From positions 1 to 36,873 of the forward strand of contig NZ_CAMTIK010000022.1 of NCBI RefSeq assembly GCF_947072685.1: a stretch of DNA of 36,873 nt. The letters run 5' to 3'. The first letter of the stretch is position 1; each line of letters starts with the position of its first letter. The DNA is from an uncultured Cetobacterium sp. (GTDB lineage Bacteria; Fusobacteriota; Fusobacteriia; Fusobacteriales; Fusobacteriaceae). Both the position numbers and the translations under genes were made by a program. Positions 8,963 through 17,110 of the stretch are shown here, piece by piece. Below the pieces are notes generated by a model. It was not told the origin of the DNA. It did not search any database and saw only the letters and a program-made list of their open reading frames with translations.

Positions 8963-9655
8963 TTGAAAAAAGTATTTAAAATTGTTATAATAATGGCATT
9001 AACTTTCATTACAATTCAAGTTGAAAAAGATTTTAAAAATAGATCTTTTTTTAATGTATCAAAAGTTCAAATAAATGAAGTTTCAAAAAATTTACAAGAG
9101 GATTTAGAAAGAATAAAAATTGATCTTTTGGGAAAAAATGTAAATGATTTAAATTTGAAAAATTTAGAGGAGAAAATATCTAAAGATGCCAGAATAAAAA
9201 AAGTAGAAATTTCTAAGCAAAAATTGAATGAAATAACTATAGACGTCACAGAAAAAGAGAGCAGTTACTATATACAATACAAAAATAGAATTTACAGCAT
9301 GGATGAAGACGGAGTAATTTTTGGAATGTTAGAAGAGTACCCAAGAAGAAGTATGCCAATACTTTTGATAAAATCGGATGATGAGAAGTTAAAACTTTTA
9401 GAAGTTATACAAAAATTAAAAGAGCTAGATTTAAAAGAAGAGATATCACAGATATATATGGAAAATAAAAATTTGATTTTTATTATTTTACGAGATGGAA
9501 CAAGAGTTAAAACTCAAGCACAAGTGTCTAAAAGTAGATATAAGACTACAATGAATCTGTACAAAGAGATGATAAAAACAAAGAATATAGAATATATAGA
9601 TGTGAGATTTAAAGATATACTTATAAAGGAAAAGGAGGGGAAGGATGCAAGATAA
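8963..9655 (+). CDS. ftsQ: Cell division protein FtsQ/DivIB-like
   Basis: The 230-residue protein has one N-terminal membrane segment (about residues 5-21) followed by an extracytoplasmic region with a POTRA-like start (FFNVSKVQINEV) and an FtsQ-type domain. It has no strong sequence motif, so the call rests on topology, size and position between ddl and ftsA, the normal place for ftsQ. FtsQ links early and late divisome proteins. The start is TTG after AGGGAGAG. The 3' end overlaps ftsA by 11 bases. The usual partner genes ftsL, ftsI and ftsW are absent from this cluster. Confidence 0.82.
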   Translation: MKKVFKIVIIMALTFITIQVEKDFKNRSFFNVSKVQINEVSKNLQEDLERIKIDLLGKNVNDLNLKNLEEKISKDARIKKVEISKQKLNEITIDVTEKESSYYIQYKNRIYSMDEDGVIFGMLEEYPRRSMPILLIKSDDEKLKLLEVIQKLKELDLKEEISQIYMENKNLIFIILRDGTRVKTQAQVSKSRYKTTMNLYKEMIKTKNIEYIDVRFKDILIKEKEGKDAR

Positions 9656-10952
9656 TATTACTAAATTAGCTTTAGATATAGGAAATGGAAAGATAAAGTT
9701 TATTTTGGGAGAGTTGAGTACCGAGGGTCTTAAATTGAGAGTATTGGATTATTTAGAGGTTCCAAGTGAAGGAATAAAAAGATCTGTGGTTGAAGATTCA
9801 GAACTTTTAAGTGGAAGTATAGCAAAAGCGCTAAGAGAGTTAGAGCAAAGAAATGGAAGAGAGTTTGATAGAGTTTCTTTAGGAATAAGTAGTGATAGAA
9901 TAATATCTAAAACCGATCACGGATGCATTGATTTTGATGAAAAAGAGGTTTCAGCTCAAGATATGTACAGCCTAGTTGAGCTTGTAAAAAAGAATATTCT
10001 TAAAGATGATGAAATCGTTATTGAACAAGAAACTTATAACGTGAGAGTAAATAGTTCTGGAATTTTAAAAAATCCGATAGGACAAGTAGGGAGAAGTATT
10101 CAAGGAGATGTCCATCTGATCACTATTAAAAAAGATGAGTTAGAATCCTTAGCAGAGGTTGTAAATAAAGCGGGATTAGAGATTGAGGATATATTTTTAA
10201 ATGCATCAGCTTCGGCAAAATCGACTCTGGAGTATGAAGATAGACAGATGGGAGTGGCATTAATTGATATTGGTGAGGGAGCTACGGATATAGCCATATA
10301 TAAAAATGACAAAATAATATATACAAAATCATTATCTATTGGTGGAATGCACTTTGTGAATGATATAAGTTATCTTTTAAAAATACCTAAAAAAGAAGCT
10401 AAAGAGATTCTTGAAAAAATGAGAAAGAAAGAGTACTCAAATGGTAAAATGAAGACAGCTAATGGAGAGTACAATTTAGAAGAAATAAAAGAGATTATCG
10501 ATGCACGTACAGGAGATTTAATAAACTTTATATCTAAAACTATAGAGGAGTCTGGATTTAATGGGTACCTTGGGAAAGGGCTAGCATTTACAGGCGGTGC
10601 TGTTTCAATAGATGAGATATTTAGCAAGGTTGGAAACAGAATGGAGTGCGCTGTTAGAAAGGTTTCACCGTTTCCGTTGAGAGGGTTAGAAAATGTTAAT
10701 CCTTCGATGTCTACATCTATAGGAATTTTACTCAATAAACTTGAATTAGAGTTTAAAAGAAGAGATGAAGTAAATATAGAGATGTTAGAAAGTGAAAAAA
10801 TTCAAATGGAAGAGGAATTTGAAGAAAATATCCAAATCCCATTAAATGAAAATATTTTTAAACAAGAGGATTTTGAAGAGGAATTTGAAGAAGAGATTAA
10901 ATCGGATAAAACTTTGAATAAAATAAAAAAATGGATTTCTAATTTTATATAA
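9645..10952 (+). CDS. ftsA: Cell division protein FtsA
   Basis: FtsA is the actin-like ATPase that tethers FtsZ to the membrane. The 435-residue protein has the phosphate-1 region ALDIGNGKIKF near the N terminus, the SHS2/1C domain, phosphate-2 VALIDIGEGATDIAIY and the adenosine motif FTGGAVSI. It ends in an acidic linker followed by a short amphipathic helix (NKIKKWISNF) typical of the FtsA membrane-targeting sequence. AAAAGGAGGGG precedes the ATG. ftsZ begins 17 bases downstream. Confidence 0.93.
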   Translation: MQDNITKLALDIGNGKIKFILGELSTEGLKLRVLDYLEVPSEGIKRSVVEDSELLSGSIAKALRELEQRNGREFDRVSLGISSDRIISKTDHGCIDFDEKEVSAQDMYSLVELVKKNILKDDEIVIEQETYNVRVNSSGILKNPIGQVGRSIQGDVHLITIKKDELESLAEVVNKAGLEIEDIFLNASASAKSTLEYEDRQMGVALIDIGEGATDIAIYKNDKIIYTKSLSIGGMHFVNDISYLLKIPKKEAKEILEKMRKKEYSNGKMKTANGEYNLEEIKEIIDARTGDLINFISKTIEESGFNGYLGKGLAFTGGAVSIDEIFSKVGNRMECAVRKVSPFPLRGLENVNPSMSTSIGILLNKLELEFKRRDEVNIEMLESEKIQMEEEFEENIQIPLNENIFKQEDFEEEFEEEIKSDKTLNKIKKWISNFI

Positions 10953-10969
10953 TAAGGAGCTGTGTTAAA

Positions 10970-12034
10970 ATGTTTAATAACGAGTGTGAAGTTAAGATAA
11001 AGGTAATAGGAGCAGGAGGAGCAGGAGGGAATGCTCTTAATGACATGATCGCAGCAGGAGTCTCTGGTGTGGAGTATATAGCAGCAAATACAGATGCTCA
11101 AGATTTGAATAACTCTTTGGCAGATATAAGAGTTCAATTAGGAGAAAAATTGACAAGAGGGCTTGGAGCTGGAGCTGATCCAGAGGTTGGTAAGCAAGCT
11201 GCAGAAGAAGATGTGGAAAAGCTAAGAAATCTTTTAGAAGAAACAGATATGTTATTTATAACAGCAGGAATGGGTGGAGGAACAGGTACAGGTTCAGCTC
11301 CAGTAATTGCTAAAATAGCAAAGGAAATGGGAGTTTTAACAATAGGAATCGTAACTAGACCATTTTCTTTTGAAGGAAGAAAAAGAAAAACAAATGCAGA
11401 ATCAGGGCTTACTAATTTAGAAAAGCATGTGGACTCTTTAGTTATAATACCTAATGATAAACTATTTGAATTACCAGAAAAGACAATAACTCTTCAAAAT
11501 GCTTTTAAGGAAGCTAATAACATTTTAAAAATTGGTATAAAAGGAATTGCAGATTTAATGATAGGTAGAGGACTAATAAACTTAGACTTTGCAGATATAA
11601 AGGCAACTATGTTAAATTCAGGTGTAGCAGTATTAGGATTTGGAGAGGGTGAAGGTGAAAACAGAGTGACAAAAGCTACAGAAAAAGCTCTATCATCACC
11701 ACTTCTAGAAAAATCTATAATGGGAGCAAGCAAAGTTTTAATAAATATTGCAGGGTCTTCAAATTTAGGACTTATGGAAGCGCAAGCTATAGCTAACATA
11801 GTTAAAGAAGCTGCTGGAAAAACAGCAGAAGATATAATGTTTGGAATTACAGCTGATGAAAGTTATGGGGATAAAATTCAAGTTACAATAATTGCAAATA
11901 GTTTTGATGATGAAAAAGAAAAAACAGAATCTTTTATAAATGTTGAGAAAAAAGTAGAGGTTATAAAAGTAGAAGAAACAGCCGAAGTTAGAGATGAGTT
12001 AGATTTACCACCTTGGATTAGAGCGAGTAAATAG
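10970..12034 (+). CDS. ftsZ: Cell division protein FtsZ
   Basis: FtsZ is the tubulin-like GTPase that forms the division ring. The GTP-binding signature GGGTGTGSAP begins at about residue 102, the N-terminal GAGGAGGNALN loop at 15-25, and the T7-loop catalytic region NLDFADIKATM is present. The 354-residue protein has a short linker and the conserved C-terminal peptide ELDLPPWIR, which binds FtsA. TAAGGAG lies before the ATG. It is the last gene of the cluster; no clear intrinsic terminator follows, only the promoter of rpsF. Confidence 0.97.
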   Translation: MFNNECEVKIKVIGAGGAGGNALNDMIAAGVSGVEYIAANTDAQDLNNSLADIRVQLGEKLTRGLGAGADPEVGKQAAEEDVEKLRNLLEETDMLFITAGMGGGTGTGSAPVIAKIAKEMGVLTIGIVTRPFSFEGRKRKTNAESGLTNLEKHVDSLVIIPNDKLFELPEKTITLQNAFKEANNILKIGIKGIADLMIGRGLINLDFADIKATMLNSGVAVLGFGEGEGENRVTKATEKALSSPLLEKSIMGASKVLINIAGSSNLGLMEAQAIANIVKEAAGKTAEDIMFGITADESYGDKIQVTIIANSFDDEKEKTESFINVEKKVEVIKVEETAEVRDELDLPPWIRASK

Positions 12035-12056
12035 AGAAGTGTTAGAATAAAAAAAC

Positions 12057-12085
12057 TTGTAAATTTATTTATTTTATGATATTAT
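12057..12085 (+). promoter_or_regulatory. Candidate promoter of rpsF-rpsR
   Basis: TTGTAA (12057-12062) and TATTAT (12080-12085) are separated by 17 bases, in a very AT-rich stretch after ftsZ. Transcription would start near 12092, giving a leader of about 58 bases. Confidence 0.6.
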
Positions 12086-12093
12086 AAATAATA

Positions 12094-12136
12094 CCCTGCT
12101 CATAATCATTAAGTATTTTGGGCTAAAACCATAGGG
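12094..12136 (+). promoter_or_regulatory. Possible folded leader of rpsF (r-protein autoregulation candidate)
   Basis: CCCT (12094-12097) can pair with AGGG (12133-12136), which is part of the ribosome site. GCTC (12098-12101) can pair with GGGC (12120-12123) if one G-U pair is allowed. The stems are short. An S6:S18-binding RNA is known upstream of rpsF in many bacteria, but I cannot confirm its conserved core here. Confidence 0.3.
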
Positions 12137-12149
12137 AGGAGGTAATAAA

Positions 12150-12434
12150 ATGAAAAAGTATGAATTAATGTTCATAATCAATCCAACTATATTAGAAGAA
12201 GGAAGAGAAACTGTAATAGCTAAAGTTAATACTATATTAACTAACGCTGGAGCAACTATCCTTAAATCTGATAAGTGGGGAGAGAGAAAGCTTGCTTATC
12301 CAATCGATAAGAAGAAAACAGGATTCTACGTACTAACTACTTTAGAGATGGACGGTACTAAGTTAACTGAGGTTGAGTCAAAGCTTAACATAACTGAAGA
12401 AGTTATGAGATACATGGTAGTTAAGAACGACTAA
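12150..12434 (+). CDS. rpsF: 30S ribosomal protein S6
   Basis: The 94-residue protein begins MKKYELMFIINPTI and contains KWGERKLAYPIDKKKTGFYVL, the hallmark of S6. S6 binds the central domain of 16S rRNA together with S18. A strong ribosome site, AGGGAGGAGG, precedes the ATG. Codons are more C/G-ended (GAC, ATC, TAC) than in neighbouring genes, as expected for high expression. rpsR follows after 45 bases; ssb, which often lies between them, is missing. Confidence 0.97.
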   Translation: MKKYELMFIINPTILEEGRETVIAKVNTILTNAGATILKSDKWGERKLAYPIDKKKTGFYVLTTLEMDGTKLTEVESKLNITEEVMRYMVVKND

Positions 12435-12479
12435 TTAAACTAAAGAAGACGTTTATTCTCAAATAAGGAGGTTATTAGA

Positions 12480-12698
12480 ATGGCAGAATTCAGAAGAAGA
12501 AGAGCTAAATTAAGAGTTAAAGCTGAAGAAATCGATTACAAAAATGTTGATTTACTAAAGAGATTCGTATCTGACAAAGGTAGAATCAATCCTTCTAGAG
12601 TAACAGGAGCTAACGCTAAGTTACAAAGAAAGATAGCTAAAGCTATTAAGAGAGCTAGAAATATCGCTCTTATTCCATATACAAGAGTAGAGAAGTAA
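12480..12698 (+). CDS. rpsR: 30S ribosomal protein S18
   Basis: The 72-residue basic protein contains [27 protein letters not shown] split across its centre and [14 protein letters not shown] at the C terminus, both diagnostic for S18. It forms a heterodimer with S6 on the 30S platform. It has no zinc-type cysteines. AAGGAGG precedes the start. A terminator follows within 10 bases. Confidence 0.97.
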   Translation: MAEFRRRRAKLRVKAEEIDYKNVDLLKRFVSDKGRINPSRVTGANAKLQRKIAKAIKRARNIALIPYTRVEK

Positions 12699-12705
12699 AA
12701 TTAAT

Positions 12706-12739
12706 GAGGTTGAAGATTATTCTTCAGCCTCTTTTTTTT
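12706..12739 (+). terminator. Rho-independent terminator after rpsR
   Basis: GAGGTTGAAG (12706-12715) pairs with CTTCAGCCTC (12722-12731), allowing one G-U pair, around a 6-base loop. Eight T follow. Confidence 0.9.
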
Positions 12740-12792
12740 ATGATTTTTTAGCGTGGATACAGTAAATCGTTATTTTTTTCTTTTACAAAAAT

Positions 12793-12831
12793 AAAAAAAA
12801 GACATGCTTTTTAAATAAGCTGTCTTTTTTT
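12793..12831. terminator. Bidirectional terminator between rpsR and rpmB
   Basis: An A-rich arm plus GACA, one bulged T and GCTT (up to 12809) pairs with AAGC and TGTC plus a T run (12817-12831). A-run and T-run flank both sides, so it can end rpmB on the minus strand and catch read-through from rpsR. Confidence 0.75.
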
Positions 12832-12839
12832 ATTAGGCA

Positions 12840-13097
12840 TTATTTGCTTAATATTTTTCTAAGTCTTGCACTTAAAGTATCTGCATTTGCCTTAAGAATT
12901 TGCATAATTTCAACTTCATTAGCACTCTTTAAAGTCTTTAAAGATTTAGTACAAACTTTAACTTTAACAGTAACACCGTTGATAACAATCTTAGTAGTTT
13001 GTAGGTTTGGCTTCCATACTCTTCCCGTTACTCTATGAGAGTGAGAAATTTGATTTCCGAAAGTCATTCCTTTTCCAGTAATTTCACATCTTTGCAT
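12840..13097 (-). CDS. rpmB: 50S ribosomal protein L28
   Basis: The product begins [21 protein letters not shown] and continues [12 protein letters not shown], the L28 signature; L28 binds 23S rRNA near the E site. It is 85 residues, with a C-terminal extension compared with the roughly 62-residue Bacillus form. The frame is open 22 codons further upstream, but that part lies above the promoter and has no family similarity. The ATG at 13097 is preceded by GAGGTG on the minus strand. It stands alone, convergent with rpsR. Confidence 0.95.
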   Translation of the reverse strand: MQRCEITGKGMTFGNQISHSHRVTGRVWKPNLQTTKIVINGVTVKVKVCTKSLKTLKSANEVEIMQILKANADTLSARLRKILSK

Positions 13098-13134
13098 TAT
13101 ATTACACCTCACTTTCATTATAAACATGCAAATA

Positions 13135-13163
13135 ATTATACCATTCCTTAAAGAAAATTTCAA
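13135..13163 (-). promoter_or_regulatory. Candidate promoter of rpmB
   Basis: On the minus strand TTGAAA (13163-13158) and a perfect TATAAT (13140-13135) are separated by 17 bases. It lies about 38 bases before the L28 start and supports that shorter start. Confidence 0.75.
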
Positions 13164-13189
13164 GTGATTTTTTAAATTATTTAGGATAG

Positions 13190-13218
13190 TTTATAAAAAA
13201 CATTAAATATGATATAAT
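13190..13218 (+). promoter_or_regulatory. Candidate promoter of mutS2
   Basis: A perfect TATAAT (13213-13218) lies 17 bases after a weak -35, TTTATA (13190-13195). It is 35 bases before the mutS2 start codon. Confidence 0.5.
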
Positions 13219-13253
13219 AAATATGAAAAATACATGGAAAAAGGTGATTGATA

Positions 13254-15593
13254 ATGAATATTCATAGTTATAAAGTTTTAGAATTTAATAAACTTAGAGA
13301 AGAGTTAGCACAGTATATGGCAATTGAAGAAAATCAAGAGAAAATTTTAGAACTAGAACCAATTAGAGATATCAATTTTTTAAGAAAAGAGTTGGAGATA
13401 GTTAGAGATTTTATGGATTTTTTAAGATTTGATGGTGGATTTGAGCCTAATGGAATGAAAGATGTTGCGACAATAACTAAAAAAGCTCAACTTATGGGAA
13501 TTTATCTGGAAACAGAGGATTTGTGGGCTTTAAATATCAATCTTAGATTGTTTAGAATTTTTAAAGGAAGATTGGAAACTCTTGAAAAATACAAAGAGTT
13601 GAGAAATAGATTTATGAACCTTCCAACTTTAAAAAATATAGAAGATCTTATTAATAAAGCTATCGATCCAGAAAAGAATATAAAAGATGACGCATCTCTT
13701 GATTTGAGAGAGATAAGGATTCAGAAGAAAAATACAGTGGCAAATATAAAGAGAAAGTTTGATGAAATATTTACAAATCCAACATATTCAAAAGCTATCC
13801 AAGAAAAGATAATAACAACTAGGGATGGAAGAAGTGTAATACCCGTTAAAACGGATTTCAAAGGACTTCTGAAAGGAATAGAGCACGATAGATCTTCAAG
13901 TGGGTCTACGGTGTTTGTAGAGCCTATTTCGATTGTTTCTTTAAACAATAAAATGAGAGAGTTAGAAGTGAGGGAAAGAGAAGAGATAAGAAAGATTTTG
14001 TTAAGATTAACAGATCAAGTAAGATTGAACACTCCTGTGATAAATGAGATAGGATCAGCACTTTTATATTTGGACGTATTGAATGGAAAGGCACAATATG
14101 GAATAGAAAAAAGATGTTCAATGCCGGAAATTAACAATAAAGAGATGGTATCATTGGTAAAAGCTAGACATCCGTTTATAAATCCAAATGTAGTAGTACC
14201 GTTATCTTTCGAAATAGGAAAAGGTTATAATACGTTACTTATAACAGGACCAAATACTGGTGGAAAAACAGTGGCACTAAAGACTGCCGGTCTTTTGACT
14301 CTTATGGCGCTATCTGGAATTCCAATTCCTGCTGACGAAAAAACAAGTATTGGATTTTTTAATGGAGTTTATGCAGATATAGGAGATGAGCAAAGTATCG
14401 AGCAATCGCTATCTTCATTTTCTGCTCATTTAAAAAATATTCAGGAGATATTAAATTCAGTAACAAAAGCTTCGTTGGTACTTTTAGATGAGCTTGGATC
14501 AGGAACAGATCCTATGGAAGGATCGGCGTTTGCAATGGCTGTAATTGATTACTTAAAGGATAAAAAGTGTAAATCAATGATTACAACTCATTACAGTGAG
14601 GTTAAAGCGTATGGTTATAATGAGGTAGACATAGAAACTGCATCTATGGAGTTTGATGTAGAGACGTTATCACCAACATATAGACTTTTGATAGGGGTAC
14701 CTGGGGAAAGTAATGCTCTAACAATCGCTAAGAGGCTTGGTATTTCAGAAGTTATAATTGAAAGAGCAAAATCCTATATAAGTGATGAAGATAAAAAAGT
14801 AGAAAAAATGATTTCAAATATTAAAGATAAATCTTTAGAGCTAGAAACTATGCAAGCGGAAGTTGAAGAGTTACGAACTAAAGTAAAAAAAGATAAAGAT
14901 GATTATGAAGAAAAATTGAGAGTTTTAGAAAAAGAGAAAAATCAGATTTTAAAAGAGGCTTATGAAAAAGCCGATAAAATGATGAGAGAGATGCAAAATA
15001 AAGCTGCGGCTCTGGTAAACAGAATTCAAAAAGAGGATAAAACAAAAGAGGATATGAAAGATGTTCAAAAAAGCTTAAATATGCTAAGAACAACTCTTCA
15101 AGAAGAAAAGGCAGAAACAGTAGAGATTAAAGCTAAAGTTATTAGAAAAATTGAATATAAAATAGGGGATAGAGTATTTGTAAACAGTATCAACCAGTAC
15201 GCTATTGTAAATAAAATAAACTTAAACAAAGAAACTTTAAATATTCAAGCGGGAATTTTAAAATTAGAAGTATCTATGGATGATGTAAAAATTGTTATTG
15301 AACCTAAGAAAAAAGAGTATAAGCCAATAAATACCCATACAAAAACTAGAGTGAAGTCAGAGGTGGATTTAAGAGGTAAACTTGTTGATGAAGCTATATA
15401 TGAGCTAGAAACTTATATGGATAGAGCACTTATGAATGGATATCGTGAAATCTATGTAATTCATGGAAAAGGAACGGGAGCTTTGAGAACAGGTGTTTTA
15501 GAATTTCTAAAAACTTCAAGATATGTTAAAGAATTTAGAACTGGAGGGCATAACGAGGGAGGAATTGGATGCACTGTTGTAACTCTAAAATAA
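13254..15593 (+). CDS. mutS2: Endonuclease MutS2
   Basis: MutS2 is a MutS-family ATPase with a C-terminal Smr nuclease domain. It acts on branched DNA (anti-recombination) and in ribosome collision rescue in some bacteria. The 779-residue protein has the Walker A GPNTGGKTVALKT in its middle, Walker B with DELGSGTDPMEG, STTHYSEVK-like (ITTHYSEVKAYGY) and a long charged coiled coil. The Smr domain starts VDLRGKLVDEA and contains VIHGKGTGALRTGV. It lacks the MutS mismatch-binding domain. A TTG at 13248 is also in frame, but the ATG at 13254 has AAGGTGA at better spacing. The 3' end overlaps ispD. Confidence 0.94.
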   Translation: MNIHSYKVLEFNKLREELAQYMAIEENQEKILELEPIRDINFLRKELEIVRDFMDFLRFDGGFEPNGMKDVATITKKAQLMGIYLETEDLWALNINLRLFRIFKGRLETLEKYKELRNRFMNLPTLKNIEDLINKAIDPEKNIKDDASLDLREIRIQKKNTVANIKRKFDEIFTNPTYSKAIQEKIITTRDGRSVIPVKTDFKGLLKGIEHDRSSSGSTVFVEPISIVSLNNKMRELEVREREEIRKILLRLTDQVRLNTPVINEIGSALLYLDVLNGKAQYGIEKRCSMPEINNKEMVSLVKARHPFINPNVVVPLSFEIGKGYNTLLITGPNTGGKTVALKTAGLLTLMALSGIPIPADEKTSIGFFNGVYADIGDEQSIEQSLSSFSAHLKNIQEILNSVTKASLVLLDELGSGTDPMEGSAFAMAVIDYLKDKKCKSMITTHYSEVKAYGYNEVDIETASMEFDVETLSPTYRLLIGVPGESNALTIAKRLGISEVIIERAKSYISDEDKKVEKMISNIKDKSLELETMQAEVEELRTKVKKDKDDYEEKLRVLEKEKNQILKEAYEKADKMMREMQNKAAALVNRIQKEDKTKEDMKDVQKSLNMLRTTLQEEKAETVEIKAKVIRKIEYKIGDRVFVNSINQYAIVNKINLNKETLNIQAGILKLEVSMDDVKIVIEPKKKEYKPINTHTKTRVKSEVDLRGKLVDEAIYELETYMDRALMNGYREIYVIHGKGTGALRTGVLEFLKTSRYVKEFRTGGHNEGGIGCTVVTLK

Positions 15594-16252
15594 CTCTTAT
15601 TGTAGCTGCTGCTGGTTCTGGAAAAAGAATGAAACTTGGATATCCAAAGCAATTTTTAGAAATAGATGGGAAGCCTCTATTTCTAAAAGTTTTGGAGTTA
15701 GCTGAAAATATAAAGGTAATTGCTGATGTAATAGTGGTTACTGGTGATGAGTTTGTAAAATACATAGAGAATGAATGTTTTAAAAATGGAATTCATAAAG
15801 TTTCTAAAGTGATTTCTGGTGGAAATGAAAGACAATATTCTATTGAAAAAGCATTGGCACATTGTTCAAATGATAGTATAATAGCTGTACAAGATGGCGT
15901 GAGACCTTTTTTAAAAGAAAACTATTTCACAGATGCTCTGGAGATTTTGAAAAACGATTCTATGGTTGATGGAGTGGTTGTGGGAGTTCCACTAAAAGAT
16001 ACAATTAAAAAAATAGATTTGGAAGGATTTGTAGTGGAAACTCCTAAGAGAGAAGAGTTTATAGCTGTTCATACACCGCAGATATTCAGAGGTGAGATTT
16101 TGAAAAAAGCCTATTTAAAAGCTAAAAACGAAGGTTTTTTAGGGACGGATGACTCTTCATTAGTCGAGAGAATAGGCGGTAAAGTTAGAGTTTTAATAGG
16201 GGATTATGATAATATAAAAATTACAACAGTTGAGGATTTAAAACATCTTTAG
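15569..16252 (+). CDS. ispD: 2-C-methyl-D-erythritol 4-phosphate cytidylyltransferase IspD
   Basis: IspD makes CDP-ME from MEP and CTP in the non-mevalonate isoprenoid pathway. The 227-residue protein has the CTP-binding VAAAGSGKRM near the N terminus, QDGVRPF, PLKDTIK, HTPQIF and the late TDDSSLVER block, all family signatures. The ATG at 15569 overlaps mutS2 by 25 bases and is preceded by GAGGGAGGAA inside the mutS2 coding region. Its presence points to the MEP route for the lipid carrier used by the mur genes nearby. Confidence 0.93.
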   Translation: MHCCNSKITLIVAAAGSGKRMKLGYPKQFLEIDGKPLFLKVLELAENIKVIADVIVVTGDEFVKYIENECFKNGIHKVSKVISGGNERQYSIEKALAHCSNDSIIAVQDGVRPFLKENYFTDALEILKNDSMVDGVVVGVPLKDTIKKIDLEGFVVETPKREEFIAVHTPQIFRGEILKKAYLKAKNEGFLGTDDSSLVERIGGKVRVLIGDYDNIKITTVEDLKHL

Positions 16253-16265
16253 AATGGAGGAGTAA

Positions 16266-17090
16266 ATGAAGGTTTTTTTAGCCCAAACCAAACCGTGTTT
16301 AGGAGATATAGAAAAAAATTTAAAGGGTATGATTGAGATTATAAATACTCAAATAAAAAATAAAGGTGACTTAGTTGTTTTTCCGGAACTTTCTTTAACA
16401 GGATACCTTTTGGAAGATTTAGTTTTTGATGTGGCGATAAAAAGTGTACCTCAAGAACTACTGGAGCTTTCAAAAAAAATATCGATAGTATTTGGTGCCG
16501 TTGAATTAGGGGAGGACCTGTATCACTACAACACGGCCTATTACCTAGAGGATGGAGAGGTGATACATAGACATAGAAAAGTGTATTTGCCAACATATGG
16601 TCTTTTTGATGAAGGAAGATATTTTAAAGATGGAGATAGAATAAAAGCATTTAATACTAAACATGGTAGAGTTGGAATGTTGATATGTGAGGATGCTTTT
16701 CATCAGAGTAGTTCTTATATATTGGGACAAGACGGAGTTGAAACGATATTGGTATTAACAAATAGTCCAGTTAGAATTACAAATGAAGGATTAGAAATAA
16801 GAGAATTGTGGGAATCTATATGTAAATCTATAGCTGTGGGAAATAGTTGTAATGTGGTTATGGTAAATAGAGTTGGAATTGAAGATGGAGTAAGCTTCTG
16901 GGGTGGAAGTTTTTCAGTTTTACCGTCTGGAACAATAAATAAAAAACTTTCATTGATGAATGAAGACGGGGAAACAGTTGTTTTAGATAAAAAAGAGATT
17001 GTAAAAGTTAGATTTGCATCGGGATCAAGTAAAAGTGAAAAAATAGATTTGGTACTAAATGAGCTTGTTAGAATAAAAAAAAGTAGATAA
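16266..17090 (+). CDS. Nitrilase-superfamily amidohydrolase (NAD synthetase glutaminase-domain-like)
   Basis: The 274-residue protein is a carbon-nitrogen hydrolase with the complete catalytic triad: Glu41 in FPELSLTGY, Lys105 in HRHRKVYLPTYGLFDE and Cys141 in LICEDAFH. The CED context and YGLFDE-R-F resemble the glutaminase domain of glutamine-dependent NAD synthetase, but no synthetase (ATP pyrophosphatase) domain follows. The protein is therefore a stand-alone amidase. Substrate unknown. GGAGGAG precedes the ATG and it follows ispD by 13 bases. Confidence 0.8.
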   Translation: MKVFLAQTKPCLGDIEKNLKGMIEIINTQIKNKGDLVVFPELSLTGYLLEDLVFDVAIKSVPQELLELSKKISIVFGAVELGEDLYHYNTAYYLEDGEVIHRHRKVYLPTYGLFDEGRYFKDGDRIKAFNTKHGRVGMLICEDAFHQSSSYILGQDGVETILVLTNSPVRITNEGLEIRELWESICKSIAVGNSCNVVMVNRVGIEDGVSFWGGSFSVLPSGTINKKLSLMNEDGETVVLDKKEIVKVRFASGSSKSEKIDLVLNELVRIKKSR

Positions 17091-17110
17091 ATTTATTAAA
17101 AGGAGTGCCG

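Noticed and set aside
13098-13163. 22-codon N-terminal extension of L28 (start at 13163, minus strand)
   Set aside because: It lies over a consensus promoter (TTGAAA-17-TATAAT) and has no L28 similarity; the start at 13097 has GAGGTG and the family N terminus.
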